DNA from: Candidatus Wallbacteria bacterium
Lineage (GTDB): Bacteria > Muiribacteriota > UBA6191 > JACPRK01
DNA: 12,203 nt
NCBI GenBank assembly: GCA_016199905.1
Contig: JACQFU010000060.1
Coordinates: forward strand, 1-12,203
Direction of reading: 5' to 3'
Shown: piece by piece, positions 1 to 10,200 of the stretch
How positions within the stretch are numbered: position 1 is the stretch's first letter
Layout: every line of letters begins with the position of its first letter
Position numbers and translations under genes: made by a program
Notes under the pieces: model-generated
Told to the model about the DNA's origin: nothing
What the model saw: only the letters and a program-made list of their open reading frames with translations
Database searches by the model: none

Positions 1-1
1 C

Positions 2-1252
2 GCCAACCGTTTGATGGTGGTCCCCGGCAGCACGAAGCTGGGCGGCATGCGCGGCGGGATAGGCACGGTGCAGTCGCTGAAGATCGAGGACTTTGACGCG
101 ATACTGAAGGAGTGCCCTTCCGTCATGTGGGGCACACCAAACGTCGAAGGCAATGTCCACGCCGTTCACGGCAACCTGAACTGGTCCACGGAGTTCCAGG
201 GCAGCAACGAGTTCTTCCCGCAGGTGCGCGATTGGCCGCTGCAGCAGGGCCGCTACTTCGCGTCCGCCGACGTGCGGGGCGCGACGAAGGTCGTGGTGCT
301 GGGGGCGACGGTCGCGGAGAACCTCTTCGGGGACGAGGACCCGCTGGGTCAGGCCGTGCGCGTCAAGAACCTGCCCTTCACCGTGATCGGAGTCTTGAAG
401 AAAAAGGGACAGACCGCCTGGGGCCATGACGCAGACGACATCATGGTCGCGCCCTACACGACCGTGATGAAGAAGATTCTCGGCGTCACCTACCTGCGGA
501 CCATCCAGGTTTCGGCCAAGTCGGCCGCCGAGATGGAGACGGCCCAGGAGGAGGTGACCGCGCTCTTGCGACGCCGGCATCACCTTCCTCCCGAGGAAGA
601 GGACGACTTCATGATCCGCTCCCAGGCGGAAATCGCAAAGGCGGCCGCCGCCACCGGCGCCGTGATGACGGGGCTGCTCGGAGCCATCGCGATGGTGTCG
701 CTGATGGTCGGCGGCATCGGAGTGATGAACATCATGCTGGTGAGCGTCACGGAGCGCACGCGCGAGATCGGCATCCGCATGGCCGTGGGCGCCAGGCAGC
801 GCGACGTGCTCATGCAGTTCCTGGCCGAAGCGCTGGCGCTGACGGGACTCGGGGGGATCGCGGGGATCGGGCTCAGCTACGTGGCGACGATCGCCTTCGC
901 CAGCTCCTTCCCGTGGCCGATGCGCATCTCCCCTTCGGCCGCAGCCGTGTCGCTGGTTTTCTCGATGCTGGTCGGCATCGGCTTCGGCCTCTATCCGGCA
1001 TGGAAGGCGGCGCAAATGGACCCGGTCACGTCTCGCGTCGTCGGGATCGTGACCAGGTATCCGCCCCCGGTCACTATCGGGAAAGCGGGAGAGCGCAACG
1101 GCACGTGGCTCACGAACCGACCTGCGCCGAGACGGTCCCCCTCGATCTTCAGGACGAAGGCGCTGCCCAGGATGGTTCGCAGATCGTCGGAGTCCGTGGG
1201 CGACCCGACGCCGACCACGAGTCCCAGCAGATGCGTCCCCGCCAGCAGATGA
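2..1252 (+). CDS. MacB/FtsX-type ABC transporter permease, 5'-truncated by window edge, aberrant C-terminus
   Basis: This is the inner-membrane permease of a MacB-like ABC exporter. In characterised members such proteins transmit ATPase movement to a periplasmic domain rather than forming a classical channel. The frame is open to the window edge, so the first transmembrane helix, any fused ATPase and the true start lie outside. About 210 residues of MacB-type periplasmic domain come first, with QQGRYF and KVVVLGATVAENLFG as landmarks. Three hydrophobic segments follow at roughly 665-750, 815-890 and 935-1000. The first carries MVGGIGVMNIMLVSVTERTREIGIRMAVGA, given here in two overlapping pieces as GGIGVMNIMLVSV and TERTREIGIRMAVGA, which is the FtsX signature. 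Family members normally stop a few residues after a motif like DPVEALR. Here the match ends at AAQMDPV near 1027, and the frame runs another 75 arginine/proline-rich codons antisense to the neighbouring gene. The family call is firm. The C-terminal tail is probably not native. Confidence 0.88.
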   Translation, partial: ANRLMVVPGSTKLGGMRGGIGTVQSLKIEDFDAILKECPSVMWGTPNVEGNVHAVHGNLNWSTEFQGSNEFFPQVRDWPLQQGRYFASADVRGATKVVVLGATVAENLFGDEDPLGQAVRVKNLPFTVIGVLKKKGQTAWGHDADDIMVAPYTTVMKKILGVTYLRTIQVSAKSAAEMETAQEEVTALLRRRHHLPPEEEDDFMIRSQAEIAKAAAATGAVMTGLLGAIAMVSLMVGGIGVMNIMLVSVTERTREIGIRMAVGARQRDVLMQFLAEALALTGLGGIAGIGLSYVATIAFASSFPWPMRISPSAAAVSLVFSMLVGIGFGLYPAWKAAQMDPVTSRVVGIVTRYPPPVTIGKAGERNGTWLTNRPAPRRSPSIFRTKALPRMVRRSSESVGDPTPTTSPSRCVPASR

Positions 1253-4200
1253 CGCGTCGGCAAGGCGGCAGGCCAGGGAACACCCAGGAGGTCGAGAGGT
1301 TCCGGATCGCCCCGCCGAACCAGGAGGTAACCCTTCCGGGGCTCCAGCGCGGAGTCGGGTGTCGTTTCCGGAAGCAGTGTGCGGAAACCCTCCCTGTCGC
1401 CGGAGAGGTCGACGGTCTGCACCAGGAAGGAGGCGTTCGCGGCCTGAAGGAGATCGCCGCAGCTGAAGGGCTGGCCATCGGCGCGCAGAGGCACAACAGG
1501 CGGCGATATCAGGTTGCTTCCCCGCAACAAGGAGATGTGCCACTGCCGGGGCGGCACGACCTCCACCGTGACGGCTCCAGTCGAGATTCCTCCATGCCCG
1601 TCCGACGCTTCCAGCGCCAGACCAAGCGAGCCGCTCCGTTGCGGAGTGAAGGACACACTGGAGCCGCTGACTACAAGAGACGCTGCGACCCCGCCGGTCC
1701 GATACCACCGGAGAGTCGGCGTATCGCCGTCGGGGTCCGAGACCGCCGCTGCGATTCGAATCGGGAACCCCACGGCCGCCGTCCGATCGGGGCCCGCATC
1801 GACCAGCGGACTGTGGTTGGCCGTGATGGTGACGCCCCGCGTCGTCTCCGCAAATCCGCTCCGCGCGTCCGTGACTCGCAGTCGAAGCGTGACGTGGCCC
1901 GTGGCAGAGAACGTCACCGCCGTGGCCGTGGAGGCGGGCGACGCGATCGCTGCGCCCGTGCCGTTCGCGACGGACCAGGCAATGGAGATCGGATCGGCGT
2001 CGGGGTCGGAGGACGCGCCCGCGTCGTAGTTGCCGACAGCCGGCCGGCCGTCGGTGAGCACGGCGGCGCCGGGACCGGCGATCGCCGCCACGGGCACCCG
2101 GTTGGGTGGACGGATCAGGACCCGCGAGGGCGACGCCACCCGCAGATTCCTCGGCAGCGGCAGCAGCGTATTCGCATCGAGCGCGTCCAGGTCCACGCCG
2201 TCGAAGATCTCGGTGCCCGTGGAGCGCGCCGTGACGCGGAAAGAGAGCGACGCCGGATTCGCGCCCGAGGCGCTCGACGGCAGATCCGCCGCCAGCGACA
2301 GCTCGCCCGTGGAGGTCAGGCCCGAACGCGCAGAGAGCCGGGCGTGGGTCAATCGCGCGATTGCCGTGCCTGTGTTTCGAATCGTGACCGTCACGGCAAG
2401 CTGGTCGTCCCGAGAGACGAGCCATCGCTCCGACTGCACCGAGACGAGCTCGAGGACCGGAGGCCCCTGCATCGTGACGGCGACGGGTGTGGCCAGGTTG
2501 GCCCGAAGCCGCTCTACCGTTCCGGAGTTGACGTCCAGCGTGTCCACGACTGCGCTGGTGGCACGGAAGACGCCCGCGCCGCGGGCCACCACGTCGAAAC
2601 CGAAAGCACGGCTCGAGTTGCGGTCCAGCTGCACGCGGTCGACCAGGACGGGCACGTCCGCGGCCGCGCCCGAAGTCACGAGCTGCACGCGACGGATCTC
2701 CAGGCCTGCGCCGCCCGCGTTCTCAACAGTGGCAGTCACCACGAGATGCTGTCCAACCGTGACCGTGGAGCGGCTGGCTGTGAACTCCAGCAGCCTCGGC
2801 ACGCCGCGGGGTTGAAGGTCGAGCACCAGTGGCGCAGCGAGATTCGCCCCAATCCGCGCGCGTGCGCCCGTGTTGCGGTCCGCCGCCGCTATCAAGGCCG
2901 TCGTCACGATGCTAGTTCCACCGGAACCCGCGACGCGCCCCGCAAACTCGATGGTAAGCGATTGGCCGGGACCGGACGGCGCAGCGGGCAAGCCGGTCGT
3001 CAGCGTAACGGGTGACAGAGACAGCTGTGTCGCGTTGAAGATCAGCGTGGCGCCGGTCAGATCGACTGCCGCCCCGCCGCCGTGGCGGATGGTCACGAAG
3101 ACTGAAACGCTCTGTCCAGTCGTGAGGACCGCGCGCGTTACAGCCGAGGTGCGCGAGAGCGAAAGCGTCGTGATCTGCAGCGAGGGCGCCGCCTGGACCT
3201 CGATGCCCACCGGCCGGGCTCGGTTGGCCGCAAGCGGCAGAAAGATCGCATCGGGGTCGGCTGCCACCACCGTAGCCGTCGTGAGGTTCACCAGCCCCGC
3301 GGAGGCGGCCCTGGCCGTGAACGTGTAACTGGTCCTGGCATCCAGCCGCGGCAACGACCGGGTGAGCGTCATTGTCGGAGCGGTCAACGCCAACCCCGGC
3401 AGGAGCAACGAGGCGGCCAGGAGGGTTGCGGAGTCCTCGCCGGAGTTTCGGAAAGTCGCCGTGATCGGGAAGGTTTGCCCGATCGTCGCAGTCACGCGAC
3501 CTGTGGCGAGCTCGAGCAGCTCCACATGTGCCGGCTCTCGGATGACGACGTGGAACGGCTGCGCGGTGGGGCTGGCGATTTCGACGGACAGGCCGGTGTT
3601 GATGTCGGTGGCCGCGAGAGTCGCTCCGATCAGGTCGACGGTCCCGGTCCGGACCGCCGTCGCAGGCACCTGCACGTCGGCCTGCGCCGCCCCTGCGACA
3701 TCCACCGAAAAGCTCGAGGGCGAGGGCAGCAGGTTCGGCCCCGAGAGCTGCAATGACGCGGACGTGACGCGCATCGTCGCGCCGCCGTTGTTGCGCACGG
3801 AAACGGCGCAGGCGATCGCCTTGCCGAGTGAGATCGCGGCCGGAGACGCGCCCAAACCTACGACTTGAAGCACCGGGGGCAACTGGATGCGAATCGTCTG
3901 CGTCACGGCTTTGTTCTCGAAGAGCGATGCCGGCTGCCCGTTGGTCACGTTGGTCGCCGTGAACGTCATCGTCGTCAGGGATGCGGTGCCGGTGCTGGCC
4001 GCCGTGACGTTGAAGCTGAAGAACGCCGACCCGCCCTTGGACACCGTCGTCGCCTGCGTCAACCCGGCGGGCGTCAGGTTTGCGTTGCTCGCCAGAAGGG
4101 TCTCTTCGGTCAGGTGCGCGTCCGCAGCGCCGTCGTTCCGCAAGGTAGCAATCGCCTGAAAAATCTGGCCGCGCGTGACGAGCGTGCGCAAGGCGACGAT

Positions 4201-7200
4201 CGACTGCAGCGTGAGCGAAGGCGCGGCGACAACCGACAGGCTCAAAGGCGCGGCGTTGTTGGCGGCGAGCGGCAACGACCGGCCCGAGTTGGCGTCGATC
4301 GCCGTGAACAGCGCCGTCGTGACCGATGCGGTCCCGGCCGATTTGGCTTGGGTAGCGAAGACGAAGCTGGTCGACTGGCCTCCCGGGAGAGTGCGCGCGA
4401 TGTTCAGTACCGGCGGGACCAGCCGTTGGTTGGTGACCTGTAGCTCCTCCCGGCTGAGCAGGATGGACGCCTCGCCGGTGTTGGTCACGGTGGCCGTCAA
4501 GTCGAAGGTGCTGCCCTGCAGGACGGTCGTCGCCTTCGTGGCCAGCGCCGACAGGACGAGCACCGGCGCCAACTGCACCTGCACGGTGGCGGCCGTCGCG
4601 TTGTTGGAGACTATGGGGAGGCTGTTGCCGTTACCCGTGTCCGTGGCCTGGACGGTCGCCGTCGAGATCGTCGCCGTGCCCGAGCTCGTCGCAGTCGCCT
4701 GGAACGCGATTGCCAGCGTGGCGCCGCCGCCCGGGACGGTCACGGGACTCGAGTACTTGGGAATCGAAAGGTGCGCTGCGTTGAGCGTGGCAGTCGTGAT
4801 CCGCGCCGAGGCTTGGCCGACGTTCTTTAGCACGACCGTCACCGGGAAAGTCTGTCCGACGCTTGCCGAGGCCCTGGCCGCGGTGATAGAGACAATGTTC
4901 AGGATCGGCGGCCCCTGCACCGTCACCGAGATCGCCGGTGCCTGATTGGCTGCGAGCGGCGCCGGCGTGCCATTGCCCGAGTTGGTCGCGTCGAAACTGG
5001 CGCTCGTGATCCGCGCCGTGCCCGCGCTCTGGGCCGTCGCTGTGAAGACGTAGGAGGCCTGTGCGTTTCCGGCGAGGCTCTGCACGATGTTCAGCGCCGG
5101 CGCCGTCAGACCTCCCGAGATCGTCAGACGCTCCTGGGTGAGATCGACCCCAAGAGGGGCGGCCTGCACCGTCACCGTGACTTGCATGCTCTGGCCGATG
5201 CTGAGCGTCGTGCGACCCGCCGAGATCCCCAGGATCTTGAACCCGGCGGGCGAGTTGACCGTGACCGAGGCGGCGGTGGCGCCGTTGGCCGAAATGCTCA
5301 CCTGCTTGTTGGTGTTCACGTCGACGGCGGTAAACGTCGCACTCGTGACGTCTGTGGTGCCTACGCCTACGGCGGTGCAATCGAAGGTAAAGCTCGTTGC
5401 AGCGCCTCCTGCCAGAGTCCTGGATACGTTGAACGGCGAAACGCTCAGGTTGGATCCGGTCATCACGAGACTCCCGCCCGAGAACTGGACGCTCTGGGCA
5501 CCGAGGTTGGTCACCCCGACCGCGATCTTGACTGGCTGTCCGGAGTTGGTAGTCGACGAGCCGGCCTGGATAGAGTCGATGCGCAGTGTGGGCACCGCCT
5601 GCACGACGATGCCGGGGGGCGTCGCCAGGTTGCCCGCGAGCCCCACGAGCTGATTGGAGATTCCATTGCGGGCGGTGAACGTGGCCGTGGTCAGATTCAC
5701 GTTGGCGCTCTGACTGGCGCCGGTGACTACGAACGCGAAGCCGGCCGTCGAATTGTTCCCCGCGAGCGTGACGGAGGTCGTCAGCGTGGTCGTCGAGAGG
5801 GCCGCCGAGGAAGCCACGAGATGCCCCCCGGTCACGTTGACCGAGGTCTGCCCTTCGTTGCGCAAGGTGACGCCGCAGAGGATCTGCTGCCCGACGGAGA
5901 TCACCTGCTGCGGTCGCGTGATGGACGTGATCTTCAGGAGCGGCGCCGAAAGCACGTTTACGGTGGGCGTCGTGGCCGTGCCCCCGGAGAGCGAGAGGGC
6001 TCCGCCGGTGTTTACATCCGCGGCCGCGAACGTGGCTCCCGTGATCCGGGTTGTGCCGGCCGTTGCGGCGGTCACCGCGAACGCGAAGTCGCTCTGAGCG
6101 CCGCCTCCGGCCAGGCTTCTCGAAAGATTGACGATGGGTGACGTGAGGCCGGTGTTCTCGAACACGGGCCGGGCCGTGGTGATGTTCGCCCCGGCGCCGC
6201 CGTCGTTGCGGAGGGTCACGGTGGCCTGGAACGTCTGTCCCTGGCTGACCGTCGCAAGCTCGGAGCGAATCGCGACGATCTTCAGCAACGGTGGAGCTTG
6301 CACCAGCACAACCGGCTTGCTCGCCAGACCCGAGCTGATGGCGGCCGCGTTGCCTGTGTTCGGGTTCGTGGCCGAGAAGGTGGCGCTGGCGAGCGTGGTG
6401 GTGCCGGTGCTCGCCGCCGAAAGCGTGAAAGTGAAGGTGGCGGTGGCGTTGTTGCCGGGCAGCAAGAGCGTGCGCGTGAGGCCGGCCGCGGTGATGCTCG
6501 TTCCCTGCAGGGTCAGGCTCTCGGCCGTGAACGAAATGGACGTGCCGCCGGCGTTCTGGACCGTCAGGGTTGCGGGGGCCGTCTGGGTGGAGGACATCGT
6601 CAAATGCGATGGGACCAGGGAGACTAACTTCAGCTGCGGCGGACCCAGAACGTTGACTACAGCCAGCGAGGAGTTCGAAGACGCGATCGCCAACCCAGTG
6701 GAGCCGTCGACTCCGGATGCGGCAAACGCGGCCGTGCGCGGGCCTATCGCGGCCGCCGAGGACGCGGTGATGTCGTAGGAGAAGTTGCCGGTGGCGCCGG
6801 CCGCGACCGTGGACGGGTTTCCGGGGCGCTGCACGGCCGTGAGACCCGCACCGGAGAAGGAGAGCGTGGTGGCGACGCCGTTGGCCGCCACGTCTCCGCC
6901 GTTCAACACGGGCACGGTGTACACAAGAGATTGCCCCTGCCCGATGGAGGTCGCCGCAGGCGTCTGCGCCGCGAGCGTCGCGGCCTTTCGGACTGTCCAG
7001 GTGACATTGGTCGGCGTGATCTCGTCGGAAATCGCGAAGCCCGTCTGGGCATCGGTGCCCTCCAGAACGCCGTCGACGGCCACGCTTCCCGAGGCGGCCG
7101 CGGCGCCGATGTCGACCAGGAAAGACCAGGAAGAGGCGATGCCGGTCTGCAGGAAGCTCGCTCCGACGGATTGCGGCCGGACCGTGAAACCGCTCGAAAC

Positions 7201-10200
7201 GTCGGCACCGGCCGACCGGAACTTCAGGTAGGCGCGGGAGACAAAGGCGACGTGGCCGCCCGTGTTGCGGGCCGCAAAGCTCACCGGGATGGAGGTCTGA
7301 CGCTGAGTGAAGGTCGTACCGTTGGGCGAGCCGACGGCTTGCACCTGAAGAGCGGCAGCGGCGGTTTCGAAGGCCCAGAATTCTTGCGGGGCAGTCGCCG
7401 TGCCGCCCTGGCCGTCGCTGGCGGTGACCGCGAACCGGTAGCGGCCGGCGACGGTGGGGGTGACGCTGGCCGTGGGCGAGAGCGGGTTTGCGATCGGGAG
7501 AAGCGAGGCCGGCGAGACCTGGCGCCAGGAGTAAGTGAGCGGGCTGTTGCCGTCGGGGTCGGTGGCCGTGGCGATGAGGGAGACTGCGGTGTTGGCAGCC
7601 AGCGAGCGCTCGGGGGCCGTGCGCACGCGCGGGGGGCGGGTGCGGCGGGTGAGAGTCTGGCTGCTTGTCGCCAGGAAGACGTTGTTGTTGACGTCAGTCT
7701 CGGGGACGGCCTTGTCCGAATTCACGACGCCCCAGAAAAAGAAACTCCCCGGCGCGGCAAGGACGACCGGGACCTTCACCGTGACGGAGGAACCAGCGCC
7801 AAGGCCGCCGGTGTACAGGACCTCCCGGCGAATCTTGAAGTTCAACGTGTTGATGGTCGACGTGTCCTGGGTCGTGGCGATGCCAACCTTGAAGGGGGCG
7901 GCCACGCCGATCGAACCCGCATTCTTCACGGTGACGCTGCAGAGCGCGACCTGGCTGACAGGCAACGACGCGGGGACCGAGACCGCGGTGATCTGCAGGT
8001 CCGACACGGAGGAGGCGTTGCGAGCGCGGAGGAAGTAGCTGCCCGTTCTGGGGCTCGGAGCGTAAACCTTCACGAAGTAGGTGTTCGTCCCGGAGACGCT
8101 GGCCGTGTAGTTGAGATGGGAGGACACGACGTACGGCGGACTCGGATCGTCATCGGAAGTGGTGCTCCCGCCCGGCGTTACGATGTCGAGACGGGAGTCG
8201 ACCAGGGTCCCAAGCATCACGTCGACGATCACGTTCTGCTTCTGCGCCAGCGACAGGCGGAACGTGTCCACGTCGCCGTCACTGCCGATGACGCCGGAGA
8301 CGATCGCCCCATCCACGATCAAGTCGTCCTTCGGACTGGAGGTGCTGCCCGTCGCGCTCGGGTGATCGTCCACGGGCGTCCCGGTCCCGGTGATGAGGAC
8401 CCGGTTCGACGCGAAGGTGCCGTTGGCCGTCATCGTCGCCGTGTAGGTCCCGGGGTTCACGTAGGTATGCGTCGGGCTGATCGCCGTCGACGTGGCGGCG
8501 TCGCCGAAGTCCCAGAGATAGCTCGACAGCGGACCGAACGAGGCGTTCGAGAACGTCACCGAAAACGACGGTGAGCCGCTCGTGGGGCTGGCCGAGAACC
8601 GAGCGAAGCCGCTCAGGGTGAAAGCCCGCAACTGGTACTCGTAGCGCGGCTGCGCGGGGGCTGTGAACCCCGCCTGGCGCACCTTCAAGAAGTACGTTCC
8701 GGAGGTGCCGACGGATGCGTCGAGTATGCGGGCGAAGGCCGACGATCCGGTCACGTCCGCCGCGCCCGTGGTGCGCGCGAGCACCGTCGTGCCGTCGGTC
8801 GAGAGCAGCGTCAGCTCCATCGTCGCACCGTCGGCGCCGGCAGCCTCGATCTGGTACTTCGTTCCGGCGTTGAGCGCCACCTGGAAGAAGTCGCCGGCTT
8901 CGGGGCTCGCGCCTGCGGGCTCCAGCACGCCCTGACCCGGCGCGCCGTCGGCGGCAATCGTGTCGTACGCGGAGAGCCCCGTGGCCGAGTTCGGGTGGTC
9001 GTCGGAGAAGACGTGACTGAGAGCGCGGGTTGCCTGGGTCTCCCGCACGGCGTCGTCGATCGCCCGCACGGCCAGCAGCGCACCCGCGCTGGTAGTGACG
9101 ACGTAGTCGACGATCGAGTCGTAGTTGCCCGTCGAGGCGTTCTTCAGCATGGCCAGCCAGGGCCCGGCGTCGGTCCGATACTGCACGGCGACCAGCGCGC
9201 GCCCCGAAGCCGGCGTTGCGGTTGCGGTCACCCTCTGGCGGCCCGACGTGGTGGCTGACGGGTTGACGATCGTGACGGTGGGGGCGGCAGCGGCGGGCCG
9301 CTGGGTGAGCGCCACGGTCGAAGCGAGGTCCCAGGCCTGCGGTCCGTTGTTGATGGAGCCGGCGCGGAGCTTCACGCGCCAGGTCCCCGACCAGGTCTCC
9401 CCGGCGGCCACGGCGGCGGCGCGGGTCACCGAGACCTGCTCGACGTTATCGACGCCGTTGTTGCCCCGGACGGCGGGCTGCGAAGGATTCGACGGGTCCA
9501 TGACCCACGGCATCCAGACGGCTCCGTCGGGACCGATCAGCCGCAGGTCGAGGTCGTTGACCAAGGCGGGCCCGGCCAGCAGGCTGCCTTGCGGGTCGGT
9601 CCAAGCAAGGGTGAAGCGGATCTCCTGGCGGGCGTCCTCGACCGAAAAGGTCGTTTCGGTTGTCTGATCGGTCGAAGCGAAGCTGCCCGAGAGAGTCTGT
9701 TTGACGAAGGGAGAGTGCAGCTCGGTGTAGGCGAGCGCGAGCATCTGTTGGACGTCCAGAAGCCCGTAGCCGCTGGCGTAGTCGGGCCCCGTGTTGGCGT
9801 GCGGCGGCAGGACGATGTCGGCGCAACTGTTCAGCGCGATCGCCTTGACTCGCGAGGCGCGAGGCCGGACGCCGCCGTAGCGCGAGTGGGCGTCCAGGAA
9901 CAACGCCATCTGCCCGGCCACGTTGGCCGCCGACATCGACGTGCCGGAGAGCACCTGGTAGCTTCCTTGGAGGTCGGTGGAGAGCACGCGGTCGCCGGCA
10001 GCCATCAGGTCGGGCTTGATGCGGCCGTCGTCGCATGGCCCCCAGTTGGAGTAGGAAGCCACGCGGTCGTCTGCCGTGGTCGCGCCGACGGTGAGGACGT
10101 TCTTGGCGGTCGCCTGATCCTCCATCGTCTCGTAGTAGTCGCCGGCGACGAGCACTCCGTCGTGATTGACGGAGTCGGTGCCGTCGTCCCGGTCGTCGCC

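Noticed and set aside
913..3015. A 700-codon open frame on the plus strand opposite the protease gene
   Set aside because: Its translation is Arg/Gly/Asp-rich without domain, membrane or secretion features, and it lies fully across coding sequence with clear repeats on the other strand. It is a high-GC shadow.
2110..7354. Recent tandem duplication, satellite or CRISPR-like array
   Set aside because: The 345-bp period is visible at the protein level but the units are strongly diverged and have no spacer-repeat structure; they are protein domains.
6931..8574. A 547-codon plus-strand open frame
   Set aside because: Same reason: low-complexity Arg/Gly/Asp/Val composition, no recognisable fold, antisense to CARDB-like and PKD modules.
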